Assembly: GCA_947311845.1 (NCBI GenBank)
Contig: CAMZMU010000013.1
Coordinates: 801,027 to 865,026 of the forward strand
Length of the DNA: 64,000 nt
Source: Poa pratensis
Taxonomy: Eukaryota; Streptophyta; Magnoliopsida; Poales; Poaceae
Direction: 5' to 3'
The notes below the pieces were generated by a model, which had not been told where the DNA came from, did not search any database, and saw only the letters and a list, made by a program, of their open reading frames with translations. Positions within the stretch are counted from its first letter, which is position 1; the number at the start of each line of letters is the position of its first letter. Shown here one piece after another: positions 33,288-44,757 of this stretch. Both the position numbers and the translations under genes were made by a program.

Positions 33288-34189
33288 TTACTAGTGCATT
33301 TTGGCAGAACTTGTTCAAAGGTTTGCATACACAACTCAACCTTAGTATTGCATACCATCCTCAGTCTGATGGTCAGACAGAGAGAGTCAATCAATGCTTG
33401 GAGCTCTATTTGCGTTGTTCAGTTTCTGCTTCGCCAACAAAGTGGGTAAAATGGCTTCCGTTAGCGGAATATTGGTACAACACATGGTATCATACAACAC
33501 TGGGGTGCTCTCCGTTTAAGGCATTGTATGGCAGGGAACGGTGCATGGTCTGCTGCCCATTACATCTAAAGCTACACCGGAAGAAGTGTCGGATATGCTA
33601 CAGGAACGACAACAATTATCCACATTCCTGCAGAACTAGTTAGACCGAGCTCGCCGTCGCATGAAGAGAGTGGCTGACGAAAAGAGGTCTTTCAGGGAAT
33701 TCCAAATTGGGGAGCAAGTGTTGCTGAAGCTACAGCCCTATGTCCAGAAGTCAGTGGTATTCCGCCCTTATCTAAAGCTATCATTCAAGTATTTTAGGCC
33801 GTACAGTACTGGCAAAGTTTGGCACTGTGGCATACAAGCTGGAACTTCCGCCAAACAGTCAAGTACATCCAGTATTTCATGTCTCTCAACTCAAGACTTA
33901 CATCCCAGATCATACTCCGGTGTATTTCGAGCCGGAAGAAATACTCGACAGAAGACTGATCAAGAAGGCTAACGCATCATACTTGCAGGTGCTTATCAAG
34001 TGGTCCACTCTTCCTCCAGCTCTCGCAATATGGGAAGACTACAAAGTTCTTCGTCGCCGCTTTCCGGCAGCAGCAGCTTGGGGACAAGCTGCATCTCAAG
34101 GGGGCGTCAGTGTCACGCCTGACGTGCCATCGAGTGAAGACAAGGCGGCAAGTGAAGATATGCCTTCGGAAGATGAAGACGGAAACTAG
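33288..34189 (+). pseudogene. Ty3 integrase C-terminal part and chromodomain-like tail
   Basis: The core resumes with FTSAFWQNLFKGLHTQ, AYHPQSDGQTERVNQCLE and WYNTWYHTTLGCSPF. Frameshifts near 33555 and 33790 break the frame, and a TAG at 33641-33643 also stops it. The tail has PPNSQVHPVFHVSQLKTYI and a chromodomain-like VLIKWSTLPPALAIWEDY, which in chromoviruses guides integration towards particular chromatin. The last codons, with the TAG at 34187-34189, lie inside the 3' LTR. Confidence 0.88.
34099..34105 (+). other. Polypurine tract of the Ty3 element
   Basis: AAGGGGG lies just before the 3' LTR start at 34111 (separated by CGTCAG), the usual place for the plus-strand primer. Confidence 0.7.
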
Positions 34190-34419
34190 CTGGCAGCGTG
34201 ACCTGCGCGTCGCTGTCGTGAAGGGGTTGCCAGCTGCGTCTGGTGATAAGAGGATGCCGTGTGTGGCTATGCTTGGTTAGGAAGAAATTAGAACCTGCTC
34301 TATTTTTCCCTGTCTCCTTTTCTCTCCCCTACCTCGAACTACTTCTCTGGATCTAGATTATCTATGAACATGTGTATCCGAGGTTAGGTGAATTCGTTCA
34401 TACACCACGGTATATAACA
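34111..34419 (+). repeat. 3' LTR of the Ty3 element (309 bp)
   Basis: It starts TGTCACGCCTGACG and ends TATATAACA. It matches the truncated 5' LTR over its last 259 bp with about 3% differences. Its first 79 bp also hold the end of the pol frame. Confidence 0.85.
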
Positions 34420-34535
34420 GGAGTATCTCCGATTGGAATTGATTGTTCGCTAGTTATACATCACGTTTATACAAAACTAGCTATCCGTCCGCGACAATTG
34501 AAAGGGATAGGAGGGAGTATCTTACTACATGGATT
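34420..34535. repeat. MITE remnants next to the Ty3 element
   Basis: GGAGTA at 34420-34425 may be the right end of the MITE split by the Ty3 element. AAAGGGATAGGAGGGAGTA at 34500-34518 is a second Stowaway-like right end without a matching left end. Confidence 0.35.
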
Positions 34536-35715
34536 TCTCCGTTTGCGATACGTGCATGCATTTTTCGTCAGGTCATCTCCGTGTTGGGAGCTTGTCAAAG
34601 CAAACAAATACCTCCGTAGTTTACATTGTGTCTTTGTCAATGGCGAGTCCAGGAATTAATTTGAGGGTGGACTGAAAGTTAGCGACGAGTAAACTAAATG
34701 TTGTTTCCGAAGAAAAATAATCATTATCTAAGACATGAAATTATTTAAGACAAATATACCACAAAATTTCACGTCAAAATCATACAATTCACACACTAAT
34801 ACATCTAGTATTAGAAGAGCAACAACAAATCATCTTTGCATTTTCTGGCCCCTTATGAAATGCCTCTTTCACGTTTTTTTCTTGTCCTTATACCAGTCCA
34901 ATAGCTCTAAGAAATTGCCCTTGTTGATAGAAGTGGAGGATTCATCAAATGTGGTATCATTGCTCTCATCAATTGGGGATCAGTTCTATCATTAGTTGGA
35001 GTAGGAAATGTGCTCAAAACAGTTCCGGGTATTGGATCTGGGTTCACATTAGTTGTGACATGCTCAGGTTCAACACAAGGAGTGTTTGAGCTACTTGCAT
35101 AATCAGTGTGGATACTCATATTCTTTCTCTTCATTTTTGCAAATATGGAAACAAATTGAATTGGATATAAATCAATTCAAACGTACATGGACAAATGAAC
35201 TATTAATTGCAATCGACAGGTTGCAAAATAGTTTAAGGATTGGACAAATAAGCACTGTTGCCGAACGCCGATGCGCCCAGCCTCCCATGTCGTAGCCCCT
35301 CTATCTGTGTGCCACGTCTGGCGTGAGTATCTACCGCCGGCATCCCGAAAGGCCAACTCGCTCCTCCAGCCACCGCCCAAATCGCCCGGCTGGCAGCCTC
35401 TAGGGTTGGCACGTGGGAGCGCCTGGTCGTGGGCGTGGCTGCTGCCAGGGTGCGGCGCTCCGGAAATAACCCTCTCCGCCAGATCCCCGGTTACTGTCGT
35501 CGGTGGCTCGGCTGGTCCCCGGCGAGCAATGGCTGCTGCTCTGCCTATGCCTTGAGCGAGGGAATTTCCGATCAGACAGGATGTGCGCTGCTGGTCAGCG
35601 TGGGCATGTGCGTTGAGTCAATGGGTTGATGTATTTTTTCTTTTTTGGAGGGCAGGCTGAACCTTGTTAAATCGTGTCTACTGGACTCGCCTTTGGTCTT
35701 TTTCATGGTTATCGA
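34536..35715. other. Intergenic DNA, GC-rich in the middle
   Basis: A GC-rich part (35260-35580) carries open frames without known domains. No gene structure was recognised. It could be a promoter/first-exon fragment or part of an unknown repeat. Confidence 0.35.
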
Positions 35716-35718
35716 TCC

Positions 35719-36965
35719 TTTTTTAAAAAAAGTACATATTAATATCGTGGAGATACTAATTACACCCACTCTCTGCAACAGCTAAGTACCCTAATGGCAT
35801 TACGGATGCGCACAGCCAAAAAAGAAAAGAAAAATAAACTAAAAAAGAAAAGTCCCGTTACAGAGTTCCAGTCCTTACAGTAGCAGCACAACCACCACCA
35901 AGACAACACCTAATGTACAAGTTCTTCAAAAGCAACACCTTCAAGAAGGAAACAATGCACAAGCATCGTCATCGCCCGATCGTAGATTTTGGGTTTTCAC
36001 CCTGGAGATAGTCCCCACTCTCAAAACAATGCCTTCAGCAAGGCCATTGCCAGGCACAACTAGTTAAAACCAGCCCTTGGATTTTCACCCTGAAAGGTGA
36101 GACTTCGAACTTCACCTGTGTTGTCGCCCACACTTACATACCGCTGCTATGAAATCCCAAAACAGCAAGCTAGTTCCTCATCGCCACAAAGACTCCAATC
36201 ACCATTACTAGTCCTCCAATCTCGGCTTTCATGACATTCTCCGCGTCTGACTTCACCCTGGAGCTAAACATATCCCATGATGGTAACAGATAGCAGAGCT
36301 TTGCACCGCTCCCTCCTTAACGGAGAACAATGGGCACGACCGAATCCCATCCGATCTAGCAGTCTCCTCGCATAACACACACATGTGAGTTCGTTGGCGG
36401 AGCCTTCCGAAACCCAACACTTCGGCCAGATCAGGGAGGACCGACGTCAGGCAGATCTTCGCCTTGTCCCAAGAGCAATCTTAGGACCACCACCTTTATT
36501 CAGGCCGAGCCCCCACGCAACCGGCCATCCCGGCCACCCAACCCACCAGAAACCGGTAGATCGAAGGCAACCCTGGCCGCAACGCCCGCAAGGCGATGAG
36601 CAGCCCCGCATGCCATCACGCCGTACACGCCCCTTTCCGGCTCCGCTCAGCGCGAAGCGCTGCCATCAGGGTGTGTCCACCAAATCCCGCTGCCACCAAG
36701 GGTGCACGCAGACGGGGGTCGCCACCACCACCGACGTCGACAGCGGAAGCAGTGGCCAGGGAGGCCCGATTCCGGCGGCTTTTCTCTAGGGCTTGGGGCA
36801 CCTCCGGAGCCGCCCCACGCGAGGCGACCCGGGAGGAGATCTCCGGGCGGCGAGGAGTGAAGGGGAGGCTGGAGAGGTGGCGGTGACTTGGGTTGAAGTG
36901 GCAGCGGCTAGGGCTAGAGAGAGGAGAAGGCGGCTAGAGAGACGAGGTAGCTCGTACATAGATAC
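35719..36965 (-). mobile_element. Candidate non-LTR retroposon, minus strand, about 1.25 kb
   Basis: Read on the minus strand it begins with a CTCT/CTAGCCG-rich GC-rich head. It runs through a non-coding middle with repeated phrases (CACCCTGGAG and CACCCTGAAAGG, plus-strand view) and ends near TTTTTTGGCTGTGCGCATCC, with a short A-tract at 35719-35724. The layout resembles non-autonomous LINE-type retroposons. No clear target duplication was found and no protein family is evident. Confidence 0.5.
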
Positions 36966-37402
36966 AAGAGTCTAATCTTGTGGACTCAAAGTAACGCATA
37001 GCGCCTTATGGAAGCTACTCCCTGATCCTTATTCGTCATGCAATTACAAAACTGACCGATGTCACCTCGATGAAGCAAGCTGCTCAGGTTTCTCTTAGTG
37101 TTAACGAAAAAACTGACTTATTTAAAAAACAATATTAAAAATGAACTGAATTCAAAAATATTTCATGTTATGACATTTTTTTCATGACGTCCGCACCTAG
37201 AGCGTCATGAAAGATGGCACAACGGCATGGTCAAGATCGCCATGCCACACAGTTGACCACATCACATCACACAGTAGGTCTGCATTGTGTAAGTATGCCA
37301 CCTTGTGCTAGGGCGCCATGCAGCTACGACCTCCCCACCAGAATCCAACCTGTTTTTTCTTCTTCCCAGCGAAATAGGGAGCCGCCCAGCCTCCTCCGTT
37401 GC
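36966..37402. other. Intergenic DNA
   Basis: No recognised features. Confidence 0.4.
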
Positions 37403-37412
37403 TTCTCTCTCT

Positions 37413-37700
37413 TTTTGCGAAATACAGTATAACGCAGGCGTTCATATACACGCGCACACACTCATCCCTATGAACGCACGCACGCACACCCTACCCCTAT
37501 GAGCACCTTCGAGAGACCGAGTTGGCGGGTCGAGTCTTGAGATTGACGAAGTCACCACGGGCGTCTCGCTGTCGACGGGAACGTCGCCCCTACTGAAGAA
37601 AATTCCGCCATAAATGAGAAACACCAGCGTCAAACCTGGGGTTTGAACTCTGTTGGGCTGGGAGTACAACCACCCTCCTAACCATCTTGCCACAGGCAGG
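37413..37700 (-). mobile_element. tRNA-derived SINE (288 bp), minus strand
   Basis: The minus strand begins with a tRNA-like head (GATGGTTAGGAGG, then a Pol III B-box-like GAGTTCAAACCCC) and ends in TATACTGTATTTCGCAAAA. A 10-bp direct repeat TTCTCTCTCT flanks it (37403-37412 and 37701-37710). It looks like one of the grass tRNA-related SINE families, possibly Au-like. The flanking repeat is low-complexity, so the duplication is only moderate support. Confidence 0.65.
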
Positions 37701-37710
37701 TTCTCTCTCT

Positions 37711-38563
37711 CTCAAATACCCATCCCAATGTGGATTTACACCCCCTTCAATCTCTCAACCTATTCACCTCCACCCACTTCTTTTTATTAGTTGAAATCTA
37801 CGTATTTGATCAATATGGAGAAACACTAGTTCATTCACATCTCAAACATTGGATATTTGTACTTGTATTAGTTAGATATATTTGCACTTGTATTCATAGA
37901 CCGGTACGACACACAAGAACTATGAATTTGTTAGATTGGTACTAGTATATTTGCACTTTTATTTCGGAGATGGTACTAGCATTGGTAGTTATTGATATTT
38001 ACATATGGACCTTACATCATGTTTTTGGCTGGTTATATTCTTTGTCGTAAGCTCTGACGATTTCGAGTTATGGCTCGATCACGCCTATGATGGGTGGATG
38101 AATGAGATAGTGAATATGGGTGATGAAATGTGTCCCGTTGTCCCGTTCGGCTAGCCCCCATTCATGCTTATACACTTGGTGGGAAGTGGGGTTACAGTGT
38201 GTCAAATGAGTTTATAGATGGTCGCGGCGATGTTAAACTCTAACAAGATAATTTAAATCCGATCTAGGTAGATTTGCTTTGAATATCTCATAGAATCCCT
38301 TTTCGGCAATCTTTGCATTCGATCCCCGCGCCTAGGGTTTAAATCCTTTTGATGGGCCACCATTATGAACCAGGCCACCATTTGCCTGTGTGGACCTACA
38401 TGGAGCCATGACATCGTCAGTACCCGCTGAGACTTTCGTGATCATGGAGAGGCGCCGCCAACTTAAGTTAAATACTTTTGTTTCCATACCAAGTTGCTAA
38501 TATCCATTACCCGATAAGTGTCCTCAGGAGCGAGGTTTATTGCAGACAGGAATGGAGAAAGGG
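37711..38563. other. Intergenic DNA, AT-rich
   Basis: No gene or repeat boundaries were recognised. Confidence 0.4.
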
Positions 38564-38568
38564 GGTGC

Positions 38569-41500
38569 TGTGGGGACCCCGGACTAGCTGTCCGAAATAC
38601 CCGGTTATGCATCACGCAACGATCCCGTGATCAGTCTGTCGTTGCACATAACCCGAACTGGATACCAAAGTTTACATCCATTACAGTACCGAATTTAAAG
38701 TCTTACAACACGGTCTCACGGACCAAGTCTTACATAGGTGCCTTCGTGGGCCAAATCACAGCAAACAGCGGAAGCTACGATATCGTCGACCAAAACACGT
38801 CTTCAACCCTACAGCAGCTTGACTTATGAAGTTCCTAGTTCGCATAATCGGCGCCAAACTCCTCCTTATCGTAATGCTCCTCGAAATCTGGCTAAGACAA
38901 TAGTCAGGGACGAAACCAATATGAGTACATTGGATTGTACTCACAAACTACCCCGCTAAGAACATGCACTAGTTTTGATTTTAATTTTTATAAACACTTT
39001 TATTTTAGAAAACATCTCTGTATCTTTGTTGAAAAAGGGAAGAATAGAATTTTTATAACTTTCTCTAAAAATCATGTTTTTCCTCCAAACTCCTCTTTTA
39101 CCGACCGTAGCCCTTCATGGTCATATTTCTCCGGCCACCTTATACAGATCCTTTAGTATAGGTACCAACATATCTCCATTTTATTTTCAAAACTTTAAAA
39201 CTTTGCACATAGGTCATAGGACAGCCTCCCAACTGTCCATTACCGAGGACTCGGCAATTCGAATAGTTTTACACTCTGCAGAGGTAGCACGCTTTCCCCA
39301 CATCCATCCGGTAACTCATCGTGTCAGCCACGTTCCGCCATACAAGGTGTATGCGAGTTGAATTACCGGCCATAGCCTGTCCTTTGCTCATGCTAGTATA
39401 GGACCCTGCCCGTATGACACTTTCCATCGACACTCAGTCCAGCCCTTCGGAACCTAAGTGTGAGGACTCATAGTTTTGCCCGGCGACCCAAAGGTGGTGT
39501 CTTCTATCCTCCTCCTTCTTTTCTCCTTTTTTTTGAGCGAGGACCCAGGCCAGGGGTAGGTCACCGAACCATCCCCTCACGAAACGGAGTCATCTCCCTT
39601 GTTGAGGTATCCGATACTAATATGAGCAAATTATATGACTACGCACATTCCTATATTGAGGTAAATGTGGTCGCACAGGGTAAGGTTGGCCGTCATAGTA
39701 CTAGACACAATGTGCATTTTTGATAAACTCCTTCATACTCCATCATCTCCACATGGGTCTATATAATTCCACCCAATATTTCTCCATAAGAGGGTTTTGA
39801 AAACATAGGTGTTTTCCATCCTATAGTTTGATAACTATAATCCATCTAATAATTCTATATAGGTGTCAAAATATTATAATTATATTTTGTAAAAAGGGTT
39901 TTCAAAATCATTGTTTTTGTGGCGATGCCACATAAATCATGTAACCAAAATAGGTGCATATAGATGCATGTCCAGAGAAGTAGCTTGCCTTGCTCAACAA
40001 AGTTCCCGGTGTCTTTCTCTTCTCGTTCAACGAATTCCCCCTCGTCGCAAGTCCCGGCAACGTTTTCGTCTACGTATCGTAAAGCAAGCAAAACACAATA
40101 TCACCATACAATTCTACCAAGCAAGCAACCATTAACACACAAGTTCAACTTAGACAAACATCTAACGTTCTATAGAAGTGATACAATTGAATTTGATTTA
40201 ATTTAAACTATTATTAATTTTATACAACCTTTATTAATTTCAGAAATGGGTTACACACGATTTATTTCACCATTTAATTTATGTTGATCACGAAATTATG
40301 CCCTTTTAGGGGTGACTAACTATGATTAATTGCGAGCTACCAAATTGGTTTCAAGTCATTTGGATAAATAATTTATTAACTAAAAATGTTTTAGTACAGA
40401 GATTAATTACACATGTTTTAGCTACTGGTTAAATTTTGTTGCTTATAAAAATAAGTCCTTTTAGAGGTAACTAGTACTTACTAAATATGAGCTAACATAA
40501 TTTACCCTAAGTGATTTGGATTAAGCATTGATTAACTAAAATTAATATAGTGCAGAAGGGTTTACAAAATTTAGTTTAATACCTAATTATTTATGTTGCT
40601 TAATTCATTCTACAAAAATTATGGAGGCTAGGTTTACCCAATACTAAGCTAACAAAATTGGAATCATGTCATTTGGATTAACAGAGTATTAGAAACAAAC
40701 AAGTTTGTGTTTTAATCCTGTTGAAACATTTTAAATACTACACATTTGTTATTGATCTAAACATGATGAAACTAGTTTAGTTGCACAGGAAATTTCATAA
40801 GCTTTCTCTAGAATTTTGGTACAATTTATTTGGACTAGTATTTCTAGAGATATTGAATTTTAAACATGGCATCAGAAAAGGATTTTTAATTCCAGTTTTA
40901 ATTCAATTAAAATCCCGCGCTCGAAAATGTTTAAAACCCTGACGGGTGGGGCCTACCCGTCAGTGGCTCAGCGAATTAATTCGCTCCCGCGCGGATATTG
41001 CTTAAATTGCTGACAGTGGGGTCGGACAGTAAATTGCATAAGCTATGCAGGGAATTTTAGTTTGCTAAATTTGGATTTATAAAACTCTAGATATTAATTA
41101 TTTAGTGAAAAAGATACTTTTTACAAGATTTAATTTAGACCACCGAACCCTACAAAATTTGAATCAATCAATTTGCATGCTCGAGGATTAAATGGTGGAT
41201 TTAAACCTAGAGCAGATCTAACAGGATTTATCAAACGGAAAAAGATTTAACGAAAAAAAAGTTAAACGGGCCAGATCTGGCCCAGACCTGGCCGTTCGGC
41301 ACGAAGGCGGCCCAGCCTCGCGTGAGACGAAGCGGTACGCCGCGGTCGTCTTCGGCAAATCCTAGTTGCCGCGTACCGCGGAGCGCAATCGCTCCCGCGT
41401 ACCCTCGTCCTTCTCCACGCGCTGAAGTGGGCCGACCCAAAAGCGAGGGAAGGAGACGACGGCGATGGCCACAGGAGCTGAAGGAGACCGCGAGGGGAGG

Positions 41501-44216
41501 GGAGGGCTACGCGGCTGCGGACGAGTCGGCGGCGGGCGGGCGACGTGGCTGGCCGCGGCGACGAGGAGAATGGAGCGACCCGGAACCGCCGGAGACGCGG
41601 CTGGCCGCGGCGGAGGCGGTGGAGGCGAGCAAGAAACTTAACGGGGGGCGGGGTGCAGGTGCGTTGGGGGAGCTCGCCGGAGTGGGAGGGGTTTAGAGGA
41701 AAGCCGGGGGGGCGGCGGACCGGCGGAGGAGGCGGCTGGGGCAGGGCGAGGCGGCGCGGTAGCGACGCCGGCCGCGGGTGGCGGCAGCAGCGGTTCGGCC
41801 GGCGGCTGGAGGCGGGTCGACGATGGTGGGAGGAAGAAGAAGAGGCGAGGAAGAAGAAGGATAAGGTGCGCGAAGGTTTGTTGCGTCCACGTACCGCGGC
41901 AACTAGGGGCCCCCGTCGTCTTCCTCGCGAGCGCACGGACGCGCGAGGTGAGCAGGGAGCTGGGCGAGGACGGAGCCCTCACCTAGGGGGTTTGGAAGAG
42001 GCGGAGGTGGTGGACAACGTGTGCGGAGGTCCGGGGCGGTGCGGGGCTGGCAGAAGTTCTTCTCGGCGAGCTCCCAATGGACGGCGTGGTCGAGCACGCC
42101 CACGACGGACACGAGACGGCGACGGCAACTCCGGTGCTCCTAAAAAGAAAAGGTGATGTCCATAAGATAGCTCGCGATGAGGGGATCTCAGAGAAACGAA
42201 AATGGCGGAGGATGATGGACGAAATTGCTCGCGAGCTTCCCGGCAAGGTGGCGGTCGTGAGAGAGGAAAAACTCCGGCTACGCTGAGCCAGAGCACGATA
42301 CGGCTCGCTCTCTCTCTCGGGTGACAGAGGAGTGGAGTGGAGGAAGCAGGGAGCAAGTGGAGAGGGTGTGGCGAGGTGTGGTGGAAGTGTGGCCTCGGGT
42401 AGGGATTTTATAGGCCGGCGGCCGGTCCATGGTGGACGGGGCGCACGGGAGGGCTAGGGTTATCGGCGGCTCGCCATTGGAGGGCAGGGGCGGTGTGGCA
42501 ACGGCGTCGGGTGCCGTTAGGGTTTAGGGGGTGGCGAGCTGTGCGCGGAGAGGTGGGCGCCGGCGTGGGACGGACGGCGTCCACGGCGCACCCGTAGGTG
42601 TTCGTCAGCACGCTGGCGTCACCGTGGGGCAGCCGGGGTGACGTGAGCATGTCCGTGGGGTCGCGGCAAGCGAGGTGAGTGGCCAGGGCGAGGCGTGCTT
42701 GCTGGGGTGCCGAGGTGGCGAGCGTCGGCGTCGGCGTCGACGTGCTCGGCGAACGCGGACTGGGCGAGCTGGATACGGGGCAGGGGCAATCTCGGGCGCG
42801 TGGCGTCGACCAGTGGCAAGGGAGGAGGGTCATGGGGGTGCAGTGGCGTGCTCACGGGGCCTGGCGCGGACGGCGGCCTCCTGCTCGCGTGTGAGACCGA
42901 AGGGGGGGAGACAAGAAGAAGTTTCCAACAGGAAACGGCCAAAATTGGCGTGCTCTTCTTGTGCAAAGGGTACTGGGGTGAGAGAGAGATGGAGAGGGGC
43001 GAGTTGGGAGAAGAAATTTGGTCGAATCCGACCAATTTGAATTTGAAATTGAGAATTAGGGTTCGGTTGCTACCAAGTGTTCGATGAAATGCCTAAGTGA
43101 AAACTTTATTTTGATTTTTGAATTATTTGTTGATGATTAGTTGTGGGGTGATTTATCAAGCAGTGTGGACTTTTATTGGGTTTTTAGTACAATTATAAAA
43201 TAGGGATTTGGAATATACTTGGAGTTAAAAGAATAAAATTGGATTTCATTTTTGAGTAAAATTAAATAATATAATTATAATTTTGAGAAGGGAAGGGTAT
43301 GGAAAATGAGGTGGTCATTCAGTCCATCTCATCCATGGAATTATTCTCATAGAGAAAATAATGTTTGAGAAGTTTTAGGAAAATAGATAGAGAGAATATA
43401 ATTGAATAAGATTATTTCTTAATTCATGACCTTATTTTTAAGTGTGGTATAAAATTATGGATTGTTTTATTTCAAGTCACATTCCAATTTATGAAGAGGT
43501 GTGTTGCGAAATTTAAATTGTTCAACCAATTTGGGGTAATTAATTCACACAAGCAACGATGTAACAAGAAGATAACAATCAACACAAACATATGACAAAC
43601 AAGCAAACAATATAAGTTTTCCACCAAATTTCAATTACTTAATTAGGTGGTAGAATGGTGGTCAAGTATCATCATGACAACAATAGTGTTGAAACAAGCT
43701 AACTCAATAATGTGATATTTTTCAAAAGGTTTGCTAAAATATGTGGGTAATATATTTCCCACTTTTATTTATTTTGAAAAGAGTGAAAATAGGAGTTTAT
43801 AAAATAGGTGTTGTAAATATCCAAGTTGAAGAATATGTAGGAGATAGCATATAGATCCCCATATTTTTGGAAACACATAATTTTTGGAAACACTTTTATT
43901 TTCTCAAATAATAGGTATTTTGGTTGTTGCTAAAACAAAAGCATCATTGAAATGGAATTTGGCCAACATAAGGTTGGAAATGATATATGAATTTATTTTC
44001 CTTGTCATGACATGATCACCAGGGAGAATATATTTTTATTTAGGCTGAGTTCTTAGGTTAGTATTTATGGGTCAAACAAGTCACACAAGGTAAAGCAGAC
44101 CAATAGGAAGGAAAAACACAACCATTAGGGAAACATTTCAAAAAGTTTTTGTTGGTTCTGAATTTTGGGTTCTGTAAAACTAAGTTTTTCTTGGTTCCAA
44201 AATTTGGGATGTGACA
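38569..44216 (-). mobile_element. Very long solo LTR (5648 bp)
   Basis: The plus strand starts TGTGGGGACCCCGG and ends GGGATGTGACA. The 5-bp duplication GGTGC flanks it (38564-38568 and 44217-44221). On the minus strand it therefore starts TGTCACATCCC, a common LTR start, and has a TATAAAA box about 1.8 kb in. No primer site, retroviral domain or second copy of either end lies inside, so it is read as a single solo LTR. Its middle (41250-43080) is GC-rich, with open frames that show no known domain. The length is like that of LTRs of large derivative (LARD) elements; the family was not recognised. Confidence 0.78.
42406..42412 (-). promoter_or_regulatory. TATA box inside the long LTR
   Basis: TATAAAA on the minus strand, in a GC-rich setting, about 1.8 kb from the LTR start as oriented. 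It would mark the U3/R border and place the transcript start near 42380. Confidence 0.5.
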
Positions 44217-44221
44217 GGTGC

Positions 44222-44757
44222 TAACTAACTAGAGACAAAAAAAAGTTCTATTAGATTGCAACTAAAATTACCATAATAAAAAGTATATTTAAAACTAACA
44301 CAAACATAAATAGTTGATGTCCAAATCAAAATTCTAAATTGGATTCGAAATCCCGGATCAACGGCACTATCATCCATATGCGTACTCTTTTTTTGTTGTT
44401 TAACTGTTAATAGAGGCATTATATATGTTTTATATAAAATCTATGTATCCTAGCAATTGATATAGAATGAAAGTGACAAACATTATTTCACTGGTTGTAA
44501 TATTTCCGGGGATAGTTAGTCTGTACGTGCAATGCATGTTTTTGCAATAACTTCACAATATTTTCCTTGTAGTTAGAATCATGTTCCTATATTCGAAGAC
44601 AGAATATTTCCAGATTGTCTTGGTTCTTTTCATATTCAAGCTTCTCACCTAATCGTAACTTGGCCGATCATCTCAGTGCAATTATCTAAGTTACACTTTT
44701 AGACCGATCCTTCCACCAAATTGAATATCCATGATCAACTGAGCATCCACTTGAAAT
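44222..44757. other. Intergenic DNA
   Basis: AT-rich, without recognised genes. A GTACGTGCAATGCATG word near 44523 is like words found at some grass transposon ends, but no element could be delimited. Confidence 0.4.

Larger units (their letters stand above)
24667..34419 (+). mobile_element. Chromodomain Ty3/gypsy retrotransposon with three nested insertions
   Basis: In order it has: 5' LTR, initiator-tRNA-Met primer site, gag with zinc knuckle, protease, RT-RNase H, integrase, chromodomain-like tail, polypurine tract and 3' LTR. Three insertions (26770-27796, 28092-29802, 31573-33282) plus their target duplications account for about 4.5 kb; without them the element is about 5.3 kb. The short LTR (309 bp when complete) and C-terminal chromodomain point to a chromovirus, possibly of the Reina type. 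Frameshifts and a stop codon in pol show it is no longer active. No 5-bp target duplication is found because the first 50-odd bp of the 5' LTR are missing. Confidence 0.92.

Noticed and set aside
24673..34419. LTR start at 24673/34161 (TGCCTTCGG), giving a 259-bp LTR pair
   Set aside because: The polypurine tract lies before TGTCACGCC at 34111, so the true LTR starts there and the 5' LTR is truncated.
41262..43080. Many overlapping open frames of 70-220 codons on both strands
   Set aside because: The stretch is the GC-rich middle of the solo LTR. High GC removes stop codons in all frames, and the frames have no known domains and no preferred strand.
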